From: Paraconiothyrium sp. Pb-2020
Lineage: Eukaryota; Ascomycota; Dothideomycetes; Pleosporales; Didymosphaeriaceae
Assembly (NCBI GenBank): GCA_022419385.1
Contig: JAJUBI010000002.1
Coordinates: 5,298,166 to 5,362,165 of the forward strand
Length of the DNA stretch: 64,000 nucleotides
Reading direction: 5' to 3'
The first letter of the stretch is position 1. Each line of letters opens with the position of its first letter. Of the stretch, positions 1-9,950 are shown piece after piece. The notes beneath the pieces are model-generated. The model made no database searches. It saw only the letters and a list, made by a program, of their open reading frames with translations, and was not told the DNA's origin. A program made the translations under genes and the position numbers.

Positions 1-614
1 ATCAAAAGCAGAATCGCTTCATGGTTAGCGGGCAATACGTCAGCCCGTCTCTGGCTTTCTGGCGAAGAAGCTAAGGATGTCAGCGCGGTTATCTTCCAAG
101 CGGCGCAAGATCGTAGCCCTCCAGTAATAGCATCTGCCGCGAGAAAGTACGACAAGACTGACAGCGAAACACCGCACCCGCGAGGCGTAAAGTTGCTCGT
201 GTTCTCACTTTTGTACCAAGCTGTGAATGCTTGCCGCCAGCGGGAAGGTGAACTTAACCCGGTTTCTGATGTAACGGACGAGGATTTCCAAAGACTCACC
301 TCTTCATTGGTCCCGTTATGGCAGGGTTAGATCTCTTCAAAGCTTTCCTCGACCGGCTACCTCAGTGTGTGGTCATCATAGATAATTGGGACGTTTTGAG
401 AGTGAGCGAAGATGTCGAGGACCAACCAGCTCCTGCAGGATTATTCGACCTTTTTGAAGTGAGGCCCTCAACCTATCGACGAGGTCGGCTTCCCCTAACA
501 TCTAAGCACCATACAAAAAGCGGTGGATTAAACGCCATTGATAAGAAGGAGCTGGATAGAATGAAAGTCCAATTTGAATACGAGTGGGAAAAGGCTCATG
601 ACGTTGCTCCATGA
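1..614 (+). pseudogene. Broken fragment of a large fungal NTPase-like protein (tentative)
   Basis: The first reading frame is open from the window edge to a TAG at 328-330. A second frame then continues the same kind of sequence from about 318 to a TGA at 612-614, so the two halves look like one protein split by a frameshift near 320-330. The first half has features such as WLAGNTSARLWLSGEE and a stretch ending in SLVPLWQG. The second half has LDLFKAFLDRLPQCVVIIDNWDVL, which resembles the Walker-B-like hydrophobic strand followed by acidic residues in fungal NACHT/STAND-type proteins. No Walker A motif is visible, because the N-terminus lies outside the window. No GT-AG intron repairs the frame. 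The family call rests on memory of similar fungal proteins and is weak; the frame break is seen directly. Confidence 0.35.
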
Positions 615-2223
615 GATACCATGGTAGATTCTTGCAAGTACCAACGACTATGCTGTGTCGAGGCTGATGACAGGCAGGAATATGTAGCTCGTAGCCGGGC
701 TTTGAGACAAATTGCATCCACAGGAGCACCGATGGGTTGCCTTCGGCAATCCTCGCTCTCATCCCAAATCGCATTGCTCGACACTGGCACCAGTCATATA
801 TCCGAGCTGCATGTTCCTTCGTACCGTATGATGTAGTTGTTCTGGGTACAAATGGTGTCGCAACTTTGCAGTGCATAATTCCTGTGCTCGTCTCTACGCA
901 ATGAGTCCGCATGGCAACACCAGACGCGCGCAGTGCCACCCCTCCCTAAGCGGCCTGGGCAAAGCTTGTTTGTCCTGACGAAGAATGATCGCCAGATTTG
1001 TAAGAGCTCGTTGATCAGCGTGCCACCTGCCGCCACGAGCGTCGGTTCCCCGATTGCAGGATTTGCCAATTCTGAGGGCTTAGGAGCGAGGTAGCTCGAC
1101 CTGGACCAGTGTTTCGTCCTCTGTAACGCAGGACGCCGTGGTACAACGCTATGGAGTGTGTGCTGCGGCGTGGAAGTCTCAAAGCTAGAACTTCATGTCC
1201 TGCTCAAGTAGATTATCAGACACCACTCCTAGTACGAGTCTTTCAACGTTCTGATTATGAAGCATAGGGTTCGCAGACGGTAGGATTAACAGGCTGAGTG
1301 TCTAACAACGTTAACGCGGTTAGGCTGTAGTGGATCTCTCTTTGTTGGATTATTGTCCAGGCATTCTGCGCATTTGTCATGTGTCTTACGTGGTGGAACA
1401 AACCAGTCGACATCGATCTACCGGCCAATGTTCACCTCACCCCCGAGCAGATAGTCTTCCCGAGAAGGGGTGAAGCAGAAGACCCCGAAGTTCCGAGTAC
1501 AGGAGACTAGTCCGTCGCGTAAAGGTGACTTTCGCAATGCCTCACCGCGTCTTTCTAATGTCATGGTCAGGTATCGGAAGCTTATGTACCGGCAGCTTGC
1601 AGGACACACTAACATTCGGACTGAATTCGTTTTCGCGATAACCGGCGCGTATACGGCGCGTATATTTATTTGTGGTGAGGCAGACGGCAATTCTGGAAAG
1701 GGTCTTTGACCGTCCCCTCCGTTCGCCTAGTATTCGGAGGCGTACAACTTGCCGAGTGGAACGAAAGCTTTCCCAGTTAGGCTGAGTCAATTGTGTGGGA
1801 TATCTTCACGAAGATCACGACAACCGCTTGGTCTGGGTTCGTTTAGTCGCTTGGCTGAGCGCCTTCGCTGTGAGGAAGCAGGGTATCAGGTTAGTCAGCA
1901 AGGTGTGCGGTGTTTTCCTAGGCCTCGGAAGCTTCCCTGTCTCGATAGTCCGAGCGATCTTGCTGGTATTGGACAGTGTTAGTCGAGTCTACGTTATATA
2001 CTTTTCGGACTTTAGGTTGGGACGTGCGCCAGATGAGGCGTAGCTAAGCTAGCAGCAGTAACATCGTACCGGTCGTAATATGCACGATTAGTCACAAGTA
2101 AAGCTATCGCCTACCCCGCAGATTAAGTCACTCACACCGTCGTCCTTCATTTAAGCCCGAGCGATGTAGCTAGTGCGCATCGACATTGTGACCTAATCTT
2201 TCTGTGCCAGTCGCCCTCTTTGC
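615..2223. other. Intergenic, no supported gene
   Basis: About 1.6 kb of ordinary base composition. Several short open frames exist on both strands, the longest near 500-940 on the minus strand. None has a recognisable motif, signal peptide or intron-joined extension, and they overlap one another in opposite directions. I see no RNA gene or repeat here. Confidence 0.5.
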
Positions 2224-4637
2224 ATGAGCACCATGGATCCGGACGGATCAGTTCCTGGGATGCGCACTACGACTACAGCCCCGCCACCCGATGAGCGACT
2301 CTATCGATCTTTAGACGCTGGCCGCCTTCAAATACGCCGACTATCGCTCGAACCAGGCGCATTCGACGATCCCATCATCGCTACCATTGATATTGTATCT
2401 CTGGACGCGTCGCCTTCGTACACAGCTCTTTCGTACGCCTGGGGCAATGATGTAGCGCGGTCCCCCATGTCTGTAGGAGCTTCATCTGTTTCGATTACAT
2501 AAAATTTGGATATTGCCCTCCGCCACCTGAGACCTCCAAGGGAGGTGGAGACACCGAAGCAAACCACGCTCCCGCAATTACCCCCGGTGATCTCGACCAT
2601 GGGACATCTTAAGCAACAAGCGCCAGACCGTTACTTCTGGATTGACGCCATATGTATTAATGAAGCTGATCTTAAAGAAAGGCGGATCAGGTCAAACAGA
2701 TGGGTTTGATCTACTCCAAAGCAGAAAAGGTCATTGCTTGGCTCGGGAACGGGGACTCGCCGTATGAAGCAGTTGCATCATTTTTTGGGTCTCTCGATTA
2801 CTACCGGCAGTATCTTCGGCCGTTCACCTCCAATTCTGAAGTGAAATCTTTTCAAGGAACCCAAGTACATCACGATCCAAGGTTTGCCAACATTTTGAGG
2901 TCCCAACGTCGTCCCACCCATGCCTTGCGCGGACTGTCACAGCTTCCTTACGCAGTCCTATTGGGGAGAGAGGTATGGATAAAAGAAATCTCTAAAGCTA
3001 CCGATGTTGAGGTAAGATTTGGCCAGTTCTCTGTACACCTGGACTTGCTGCTGCTGGCATCGAAAAACATGAGAGATCTGTCCAAGCGTACACAAAGTCT
3101 CCTGAGCGCTGTCATCAAGTTCCGAGCGCAGGAGCAAGGCTATGGCGGGCTCTCTCCCGACTCACGCATGACTTTGCTTGATGCTATTGTTACGAGTCGC
3201 TACTCTCTCGCCACTGACCAGCGCGACAAGATATACGCAATTCTAGGAATGACGTGCGATGGTGCCGATTTTGTACCCCTTCTCACATACGTGAATACAG
3301 TAGAAAAGGTGTTCGAGGATCTGTCAAGCGCTATGATCAGATCCCGATCGCCCAGCAACGTTCTGCTGCTTGGAAAGTGGGCTCCAGCAAAGGAAACGTT
3401 CAGAGATGCGCCAAGTTGGTGTATTGATTGGGCGGGCCTTTGCTATCATCTTCCGCCATGGCTCACTGGTACTGGAAAATCGAAACTTGCTGCTATGGCC
3501 ACCGCTTGTCAACCTTCTTTCGAGGAGAACAAGTTGATGACAAGAGGATGGTATGTCGGGAAAATTGGAGAAACGGAAAAGGATGAACCCTATGCATCTC
3601 CGCTGCCCCACATGGTTCATCCTCCTGGCTCATCTCATATCATGCGCCATGGTGCCATAGGTCCAGCAGCGCCAGCATCTCCTCGCCGTCCAATCAAGCT
3701 GAATGCTAAGGTGGCGGAAAACATCCTGACGCAGCTTACTTCCGATATGCTGGATAGTTTTGCGCCGGGATACAAACTTCCAGCAACTATTACGAGGGAC
3801 AATATACGAGACGCCCTTGCGCGTATGATCAGAGATGCTCAGAAGGGTGAAGCTTCCGTAGATTATGATGTTAATCGTGTTGCAGATATACTCGTCGATC
3901 TCGGCAGCACCATATGCGCTGGCAATCTAATTTGGGACTGGGCAAGGCAATACAACACCTACAAGGCTGAAGCTCAATTCCAAACTCCAATACAGCTGTT
4001 CGAGACATCCGTTCATAGTTCTGAGAACGACTCGAACTCAAACTCATCAAAACCAAAAACTCGTTCAGCGTCGAAGAGGAGCACAATTTCAATCCAGCCA
4101 ACTCCAGGGTATAGGAGAGGAGCCTTTAAAGGAAAAGTTTCCCAGAGCCCTGTGCCGCAAAGTCCATTATTGGTCACTGTACCTGGGGTCAAATCCGTCG
4201 CAACTTCCCCATCATCACCCCGTCCCCCCGCACCGTCACTGGAGGCTTTTAGATTTTGGGAAACGATCGTCTCCGTCTCAGATGCCACGCCAGAATACAA
4301 GTTGGGATTCGCGTTCGCGAAATTTCCCTCCCATCCAGAAGAGGAGCATCTCGTTTTAGCCTCTGATGATGCCAGGCCCGGGGACCTCATCTACCGCATC
4401 GAGCACTCTAACCTCCCTGTCCTTCTACGCAAAGATTTAGGCGGATTTGAATTTATTGGCGACATTTGCCTCGGTCGGAAAGCGGATGGTTCATGGACAA
4501 CGCATCATTTGTGTGAGACTAAAGATTTAGAGGACCCCTTCGCGTCGAATTTGAAAGATGTCGAGACTATACACATCGGCCTTGAGGACGATTTTCGTGA
4601 CAGAAGACCTCATTACAGTTTGTTATACGATCGATGA
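2224..4637 (+). pseudogene. HET-domain (heterokaryon incompatibility) protein, disrupted
   Basis: HET proteins are fungal self/non-self recognition factors. The usual HET-domain landmarks appear in order: an N-terminal YTALSYAWG, then NLDIALRHLR, FWIDAICINEADLKER and IYSKAEKVIAWLG. The reading is broken twice. A TAA at 2500-2502 lies between SVSIT and NLDIALRHLR in the same frame, exactly where homologues usually carry a glutamine. A one-base frame change near 2682 separates the CINEADLKER part from the part reading DQVKQMGLIYSKAEK. Downstream, 645 codons are open from 2700 to 4637 and contain a low-complexity Ser/Pro/Asn segment. No intron with good borders removes either break. The stop is consistent with a CAA-to-TAA change, a CpA-to-TpA transition of the RIP type. 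The alternative is sequencing error, because the long C-terminal frame is well preserved. Confidence 0.8.
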
Positions 4638-5010
4638 GACGTTGCTATCCTCTTATACGGGATATATACTTGTCTTACACCGATCTATGCCAGGCTGGAG
4701 AATCGTTCGAAAACAAATGTATCACGTACCTGCCGTAGAGCAGACCGCGGCCTAAGAGCAGCATCGTGAGTCGTACAGTGAAAAACAACACGGTCAAATG
4801 CTGTAGACTGCTTTTTGCATCCATTCAGTTCTTCGACGAGATAGTATGAATTACACAGGACAAGAGTGTATGTTCACTGATACACGAATCCTCGTGAGCA
4901 GAGTCCCGTCTACGTATATTTCATATATAACCCTCCACACATCCGCTCTTATAAGTCAAAACAATGTCATGAGAGCCTTCCGATCGCATCACCTTGGCCT
5001 CCCGGATACT

Positions 5011-5559
5011 CTAAATAGCGTTGCAGCGGCCTTCAGCGTAGTCGACAGTACATTTGAGCAAAGAGGTAAGGACAGAACTTCCACTCGCTTGCCCGCACTC
5101 CTGGCCATCAACATCCTGTGTCTTCTCGCACGACCCCACAAGAACGTTGTCAGCGTCATACAGGCCCGCGAAACGTATGTTGCCTTCCCCGCCGTTAAGA
5201 GGGCAGTCTCCGTCCTGGGCCACGTCCATGTGGAATATGGCTGCGTCACAAAAGTCTGGGTCCCCGAATTCGATGCCGCAGTATTGCACGTCGGAGGACG
5301 GTTGCGGAAAGGGAGATCCTGTGCCGAACCGGTCGCAGATATTATCGAGGTTGTTAGGCACAATCCAGGTGGTTTCCAACTGGCAGGGCGGCGGAATTCC
5401 CGCGCACACGGCGAGCCCGGAGCGTACCCCGATCCACAAGGTCCAGCCGATGGAGACTTGGCGTTCGACTTTGGATTCCACCTGGAGCACCTCGTACTTG
5501 GGGGCGGCGAGGGCAGGTATCACGCTGGCAGCGAGAGCGAGGATGGTGGAAGGCTTCAT
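5011..5559 (-). CDS. Small secreted cysteine-rich protein
   Basis: A single-exon protein of 182 residues. It begins with a clear signal peptide (MKPSTILALAASVIPALAAP) with a likely cleavage after the AxA-type site near residue 19. The mature part has ten cysteines, an even number suited to five disulfide bridges, and ends in RCNAI. I recognise no catalytic motif or named domain. Such proteins are common in ascomycetes as secreted effectors, antimicrobial proteins or wall-associated proteins, but the function here is unknown. The ATG at 5557-5559 was chosen because it directly precedes the signal peptide. A TATAAA-like box lies about 150 bases upstream on the same strand. The gene stands alone, with no close co-directional neighbour. 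Confidence 0.7.
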   Translation of the reverse strand: MKPSTILALAASVIPALAAPKYEVLQVESKVERQVSIGWTLWIGVRSGLAVCAGIPPPCQLETTWIVPNNLDNICDRFGTGSPFPQPSSDVQYCGIEFGDPDFCDAAIFHMDVAQDGDCPLNGGEGNIRFAGLYDADNVLVGSCEKTQDVDGQECGQASGSSVLTSLLKCTVDYAEGRCNAI

Positions 5560-5709
5560 GGTGCGATGGTTGTCGTGAACTATGACGCGTGAACACAGAG
5601 TGAGGTTGTATTCCTACGTGGGCGTTGGAGGCAGGAAGATCTGGGCAATAGAGACGCTGCGGTCGTCAGCGAGGATGATGGTTTCACTGCTTGATGACCC
5701 GTCTCCCTC

Positions 5710-5715
5710 TTTATA
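5710..5715 (-). promoter_or_regulatory. TATA-like box upstream of the secreted cysteine-rich protein
   Basis: The minus strand reads TATAAA about 150 bases before the start codon of the small secreted protein. Position and sequence fit a fungal core promoter, but there is no other support. Confidence 0.3.
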
Positions 5716-7573
5716 CCTGGCCGCTCAGACTGAGATTGCCTTCTCCATATGTGACGTATTGAGATTCCTGGTCATGGCATGATCGTAGACGAGGCCACCG
5801 CATCATCGCCGATTGCCTGGCAGACCAAAGGACCGTAATGAGTTTGATGATAGATGGAAACAGGAAGTCATCGCGACCGCTAGGTTGAAACAAAATAGGC
5901 GTTCAATGACGGACCGCAGACTCTTTCTGTAGCAATTGTTGCCAAGGCGCAGGTTTCCACTAAATGATGCCGATGTTCCGACGGATCTTGAATCTCTTTA
6001 CACTTGCAATAGTTCGCGAGGTTTACGGCGTCTTCGCAGTCAATGCGCATCACTGCCGAGGCTACTTGTCTACATAGCTACAGTAGGCTGGCATGACTTT
6101 ATAGACTATAGCAACGACACTCTGCTAGAGCGATCTAATACTGATTGCAATGTTTCGGCTACAATCACGTTCCTCATTCTTGCGTCGTATCGCACGTTGG
6201 ACACAGCCTGGAGAAATGGCTTATAGATCCCGCCTCTTGCGGATCTCGCAGAGGGCCTATCTAAAAATAGGACTAGTGCGGAAATGGCCATTAGATGTGG
6301 GGTTGATGCAACAAGATCCGGCCTAGTTCACTCTCGACGATCGCTCGCAAACAACCGCGCGAAGGAAGTACTACAGTGCCTTGAGAGAGGCTTTATCGTG
6401 GACTAATTCTGGGAGCTGTATCTTGGTGCCTTCCTAGAATGCGTTGGGTTCGCTCTAACGTTAGGACACCAGCCATCACACCGGAACCGGTTCTGGCTCC
6501 CATCGAAGCGAAAATTGCGTGTCACTCTTGGAGGCTTCTGAAGCCCTGTCTTGGTCGCCTCAGGACTATTTTCGGAACCTCTCTCGCTTAAGCTACTACG
6601 CACAAGCGTGTTTGGGTTCCTCACTGGGCAGTTCTAATGGTCCTACTCTCTTTCCTACAGTGGTCCCGACTAGATCCTCCGCGCCAGATACGATGATGGA
6701 CCCATGTAGGGTTTGCCGCATACAGGGTGCAGGCGTGTCGATTTGGATCCTTGTAGCGTTTCCTTTCGCTTACTTCCCACGATAGGTAATTTTCGTTGCA
6801 AGTTAACGATTTCTGCTAATAAGGTGCTTGCAGTCAATACCCTTAGAGGTAAGGCGCAGGATTTACGCTACAAGGATCTAAACCTACGCGCCGGATGCTT
6901 GGTTTTTTAGTCACGTGATAAACCATCCACCTGGGCACCTGGGCAATCGTATAGCTGTGCAAGAGTCTGCTTTTCTCTATGTCCGTCTTTGGATTATTGA
7001 AACTATTATTACAGATACTAACAATCTCGAAGGCCAGCACTCGGGGCCGCCCTGGAAATTGCGTTAGATATATAGCTGTATGAGGAATGGGATTGGGCGA
7101 GGGTGCAAAAACTCTGGAAGAGCTGCACGAGATTGTGCCACAGGTTCAATTGAAACTCGTTCATTATTTTATCAGCCCAGATGTATATGAAGCATTTTAG
7201 GGCTTTTTGATAACTGAATTTTGCGAAATAAGGCGCCTCTTTGTTCAAATAATTCTCTGCGTACTCGGTTTCTTGCGGCATCTAGCATTGGCCCCGCTAT
7301 CCGTGACGGTGCTGTATGAAATCCACAGTAGGAGTCGCGTTCTAGCATGGGATATGCCCATGGCCACTGACTGTCTGTGAGAGATGAACAGGGGGTAGTC
7401 AGGATTTGGTTGATATCTCCCATGGCCAACTTGCTGTGCTGTCAGTGGGAGCTACACCCACGCGTACAGAGCATCCGGCGTGTACCTAATGGCTGCGTGG
7501 CCAGTCTAATACTAACGACAGCAATGGCACTCAGCTTTGCATGAATCATTCGCCCCCTTCAAAATCCCCACGC
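5716..7573. other. Intergenic, contains one inverted-repeat remnant
   Basis: About 1.9 kb with only short, motif-free open frames on both strands. Apart from the inverted repeat at 6731-6892, listed separately, I see no gene, RNA or array. Confidence 0.45.
6731..6892. repeat. Short inverted repeat, possible MITE remnant
   Basis: The plus strand carries GGATCCTTGTAGCG at 6745-6758, and its reverse complement lies at 6867-6879 (CGCTACAAGGATC). Flanking bases also pair imperfectly (around AGGCGTG and GCGCG), giving arms of roughly 26-28 bases separated by about 110 bases. That is the shape of a small non-autonomous DNA transposon. No target-site duplication was confirmed and there is no transposase. 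Confidence 0.45.
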
Positions 7574-8503
7574 TCACTTGAAGCGCTCCGAGTATGCCTC
7601 AACCCACTCCCGGAACCCAGTGGCAGGTCTCCCCGTATACTTGCTCACATTCTCCTTGCCCTCCTCATAATGCGCCAGCCACGACCCATCTTCCAAGTCG
7701 GGGTTCGTGTCCCCTACCGCCCTAATCATATACTCCGCCATTGCCTTGGGAGCACCCCTAGCAAGGTACTGCGCCAACGCCTCGTCCGCGGCAATGCCTG
7801 CAACTTTGATTTCCTTCCCTAGTACCTCGCCAATAATCTCCAGTGCCTGTTTCTGCGACAGAATCTGCGGACCATACAAAAAGATCTTGCGCTGCCCATC
7901 CCGGGGTGAACCCTCAGCCAAAATCGCCCCGATCACTCCGCCCATATCCACGGGCGTAATACAATCGATTCTGAACCCGGGCCCATACATCTTGACCTCC
8001 CCAGCACGGATCCCCTCCTTTTGCCGCAACAAATTCGTGGCAAACGCCCCAGGACGCACAGCCACATACCCATCTGGCCCGTAAACTTCGTTCAGTGTAA
8101 CCTCAACCCGCGCATGCGCGTACGGGATAGACTCGGTCGGCTGCACGTCCGCCGGCTGAGTATGCCCGATCGTAAAGCTGCTTAGGAACACGACGAAGTC
8201 GACGCCGGCAGCCTTAAGCGCCTCGACGGTGCCCTTCATATGGTCGGGCGTACCCATAGCGACGTAAATAAAGGCGCGCGTGGCGCCTGCGGTCTTGACG
8301 GCTGTGGCGACGGTGTCGGGCTTGCTGAGGTCGGCGTGGACGCGCGAGTAGTTGCCGGCTTTCTCGGTAGCGGGGGTGAGGCCTGGGATGGCCTTGGAGG
8401 GGTCGCGCATAGCGAGCCAGACTTTGGCGCCATTTTGGTGCGCGGTTTGGGCGGCGACGGAGCCAATGTTGCCTGTTGGACCAAAGACGATTACGGTGGC
8501 CAT
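7574..8503 (-). CDS. NmrA-like NAD(P)-binding oxidoreductase
   Basis: An intron-less gene for 309 residues. It begins with the dinucleotide-binding motif GPTGNIG (residues 8-14) after a short beta strand, which is the N-terminal signature of the NmrA/isoflavone-reductase branch of atypical short-chain dehydrogenases. Later stretches include FVVFLSSFTIGH, RPGAFATNLL and a C-terminal FREWVEAYSERFK, all normal for the family, and the length is typical. Members are either NAD(P)H-dependent reductases or redox sensors; the substrate cannot be told from sequence. It lies about 1.4 kb beyond the 3' end of the PKS-NRPS gene on the same strand. Membership of the metabolite cluster is therefore possible but unproven. 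Its visibly GC-rich coding sequence contrasts with the flanking spacer. The ATG at 8501-8503 is the only start compatible with the Rossmann strand. Confidence 0.85.
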   Translation of the reverse strand: MATVIVFGPTGNIGSVAAQTAHQNGAKVWLAMRDPSKAIPGLTPATEKAGNYSRVHADLSKPDTVATAVKTAGATRAFIYVAMGTPDHMKGTVEALKAAGVDFVVFLSSFTIGHTQPADVQPTESIPYAHARVEVTLNEVYGPDGYVAVRPGAFATNLLRQKEGIRAGEVKMYGPGFRIDCITPVDMGGVIGAILAEGSPRDGQRKIFLYGPQILSQKQALEIIGEVLGKEIKVAGIAADEALAQYLARGAPKAMAEYMIRAVGDTNPDLEDGSWLAHYEEGKENVSKYTGRPATGFREWVEAYSERFK

Positions 8504-9950
8504 TTTGGAGTTGTGAAGAGGGTGTAACGTACTTAGGCCGCGTTTCCTCCAGCTAGCAGCCAGTTATCAGGGCCCGTTGAATGAGGTGGTGAATCAGGTA
8601 ATCTTAGTAACGTCACCATCCGAACATCTTACAAATGTGGGTCTCAGCATTTTCCTGTTAGAGGCACTATACCTAAACTTACTAACTTTGCTGCTTACGT
8701 TCTACTTCTATTATAGGCCAAAATTTGATATTTAACGCTTGAAATTACGTCCCTCTAGATCTATAGACCCCAATACGCGCTTAATTAGATAGATAATAGA
8801 TAGGTCATGTTTGGCCGTTGACTAGCGTGGAACACTCGTTGGCCCGGCCTAATCGTTCCCATCTGGAGTAACCATTGCCTTAATGGGCGAGCGACTCACC
8901 CTGCCCACTTCCCACCAAAATATACTAGCATCAGCAAGTCGTAATGTGGTCGGTCTATCCTACTCGCACCGTTCCAGTCATAGCTTCGTTTTACGTCATA
9001 TAGAGTAATATATTGACTGTGAAAAGATTTCAAAGCCGTAGACGTCCCCACGATACAGTATCATGTTCTGCAGCTGCGATGATCGCCAAGATGACTCCGA
9101 GAGACATCTCACGAGGGACTAAGTGAAAATCACAAACTTTTTGGATATACCCACAAGCACCGCATCAATAGTGAAAAGTCAGTCAATTTCTTATCCGAAG
9201 CCTCGTTGTAGCCACGGTGACGCACTCGACCAACCCAAAACACCCTTCCTTCACATCAACGAACGATATCAGCCTATCAAGCCTAGCACTTCCGTAATCA
9301 TGAGTATCCCCTGAATCTATCCTGAAATACCGGAACAAGAGAACGCCCTTGACAAGTATACCCTCCGATGACAAACCGTAGCCAGTCGCATTAGAATACT
9401 ACCGAAATACGTCACTGACCATGTCGAATCGCGACTGGAAAAGACCAAGCCAACGAGCCAAAACCTGCTATGGACAATATCCTGCACAGGACAAAAGCCC
9501 GACAACGGGCAACCATTTGGATAGCAGAAGGCGCAAGGCTCCGCATTGAAGTGTTCGATGTATATCAAGAAAAGCAACCTATGACGGCACGAGTTACTCA
9601 GGTGGGGGATCAGAGGATCATTGAAAGAAGTGACAAGAATCACGAGGTTGAAGGCTTCGAAGAGGGCAAAATGCTAATCGAAGAGGTAAGGTTTCGAAGG
9701 AAAGTTCGTTTTTCCCCCGGCTTAGCGATTTTCGGGGAGGGCCTGTAAAACTCAGTTATTTGGACCAAGCGGATAGGAACATATAAATGCATGATGCAAT
9801 ATCTCGGAACGGAAATGACTATCTCTACTTTGAAGGCATTATGGACCTCCAGTAGAGTGATGGGGGTAAGATGGAATGGCAATGTACACGAGGTAACATG
9901 TAGTGAGAAATTTCCGCTTAGCAAACTACTAACTATAGAACACATCTAAA
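8504..9950. other. Intergenic spacer downstream of the PKS-NRPS
   Basis: About 1.45 kb between the NmrA-like gene and the end of the PKS-NRPS. The part near 8640-8800 is AT-rich. Short frames at 9317-9748 on both strands lack any motif. I see no gene or repeat. Confidence 0.5.

Noticed and set aside
502..939. 145-codon minus-strand open frame
   Set aside because: It opposes a better-supported relic at 318-614, has no motif or signal peptide, and its composition looks like a chance frame.
1795..2043. Hydrophobic 82-codon plus-strand frame
   Set aside because: It looks membrane-like but is short, overlaps another frame and has no homology that I recognise.
4846..5592. 248-codon plus-strand open frame
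   Set aside because: It is the antisense of the small secreted protein at 5011-5559, which has a signal peptide and regular cysteines; the plus-strand frame has no recognisable feature.
9470..9748. 92-codon plus-strand frame downstream of the PKS-NRPS
   Set aside because: No motif, overlaps an antisense frame of similar length, and no neighbour suggests a gene.
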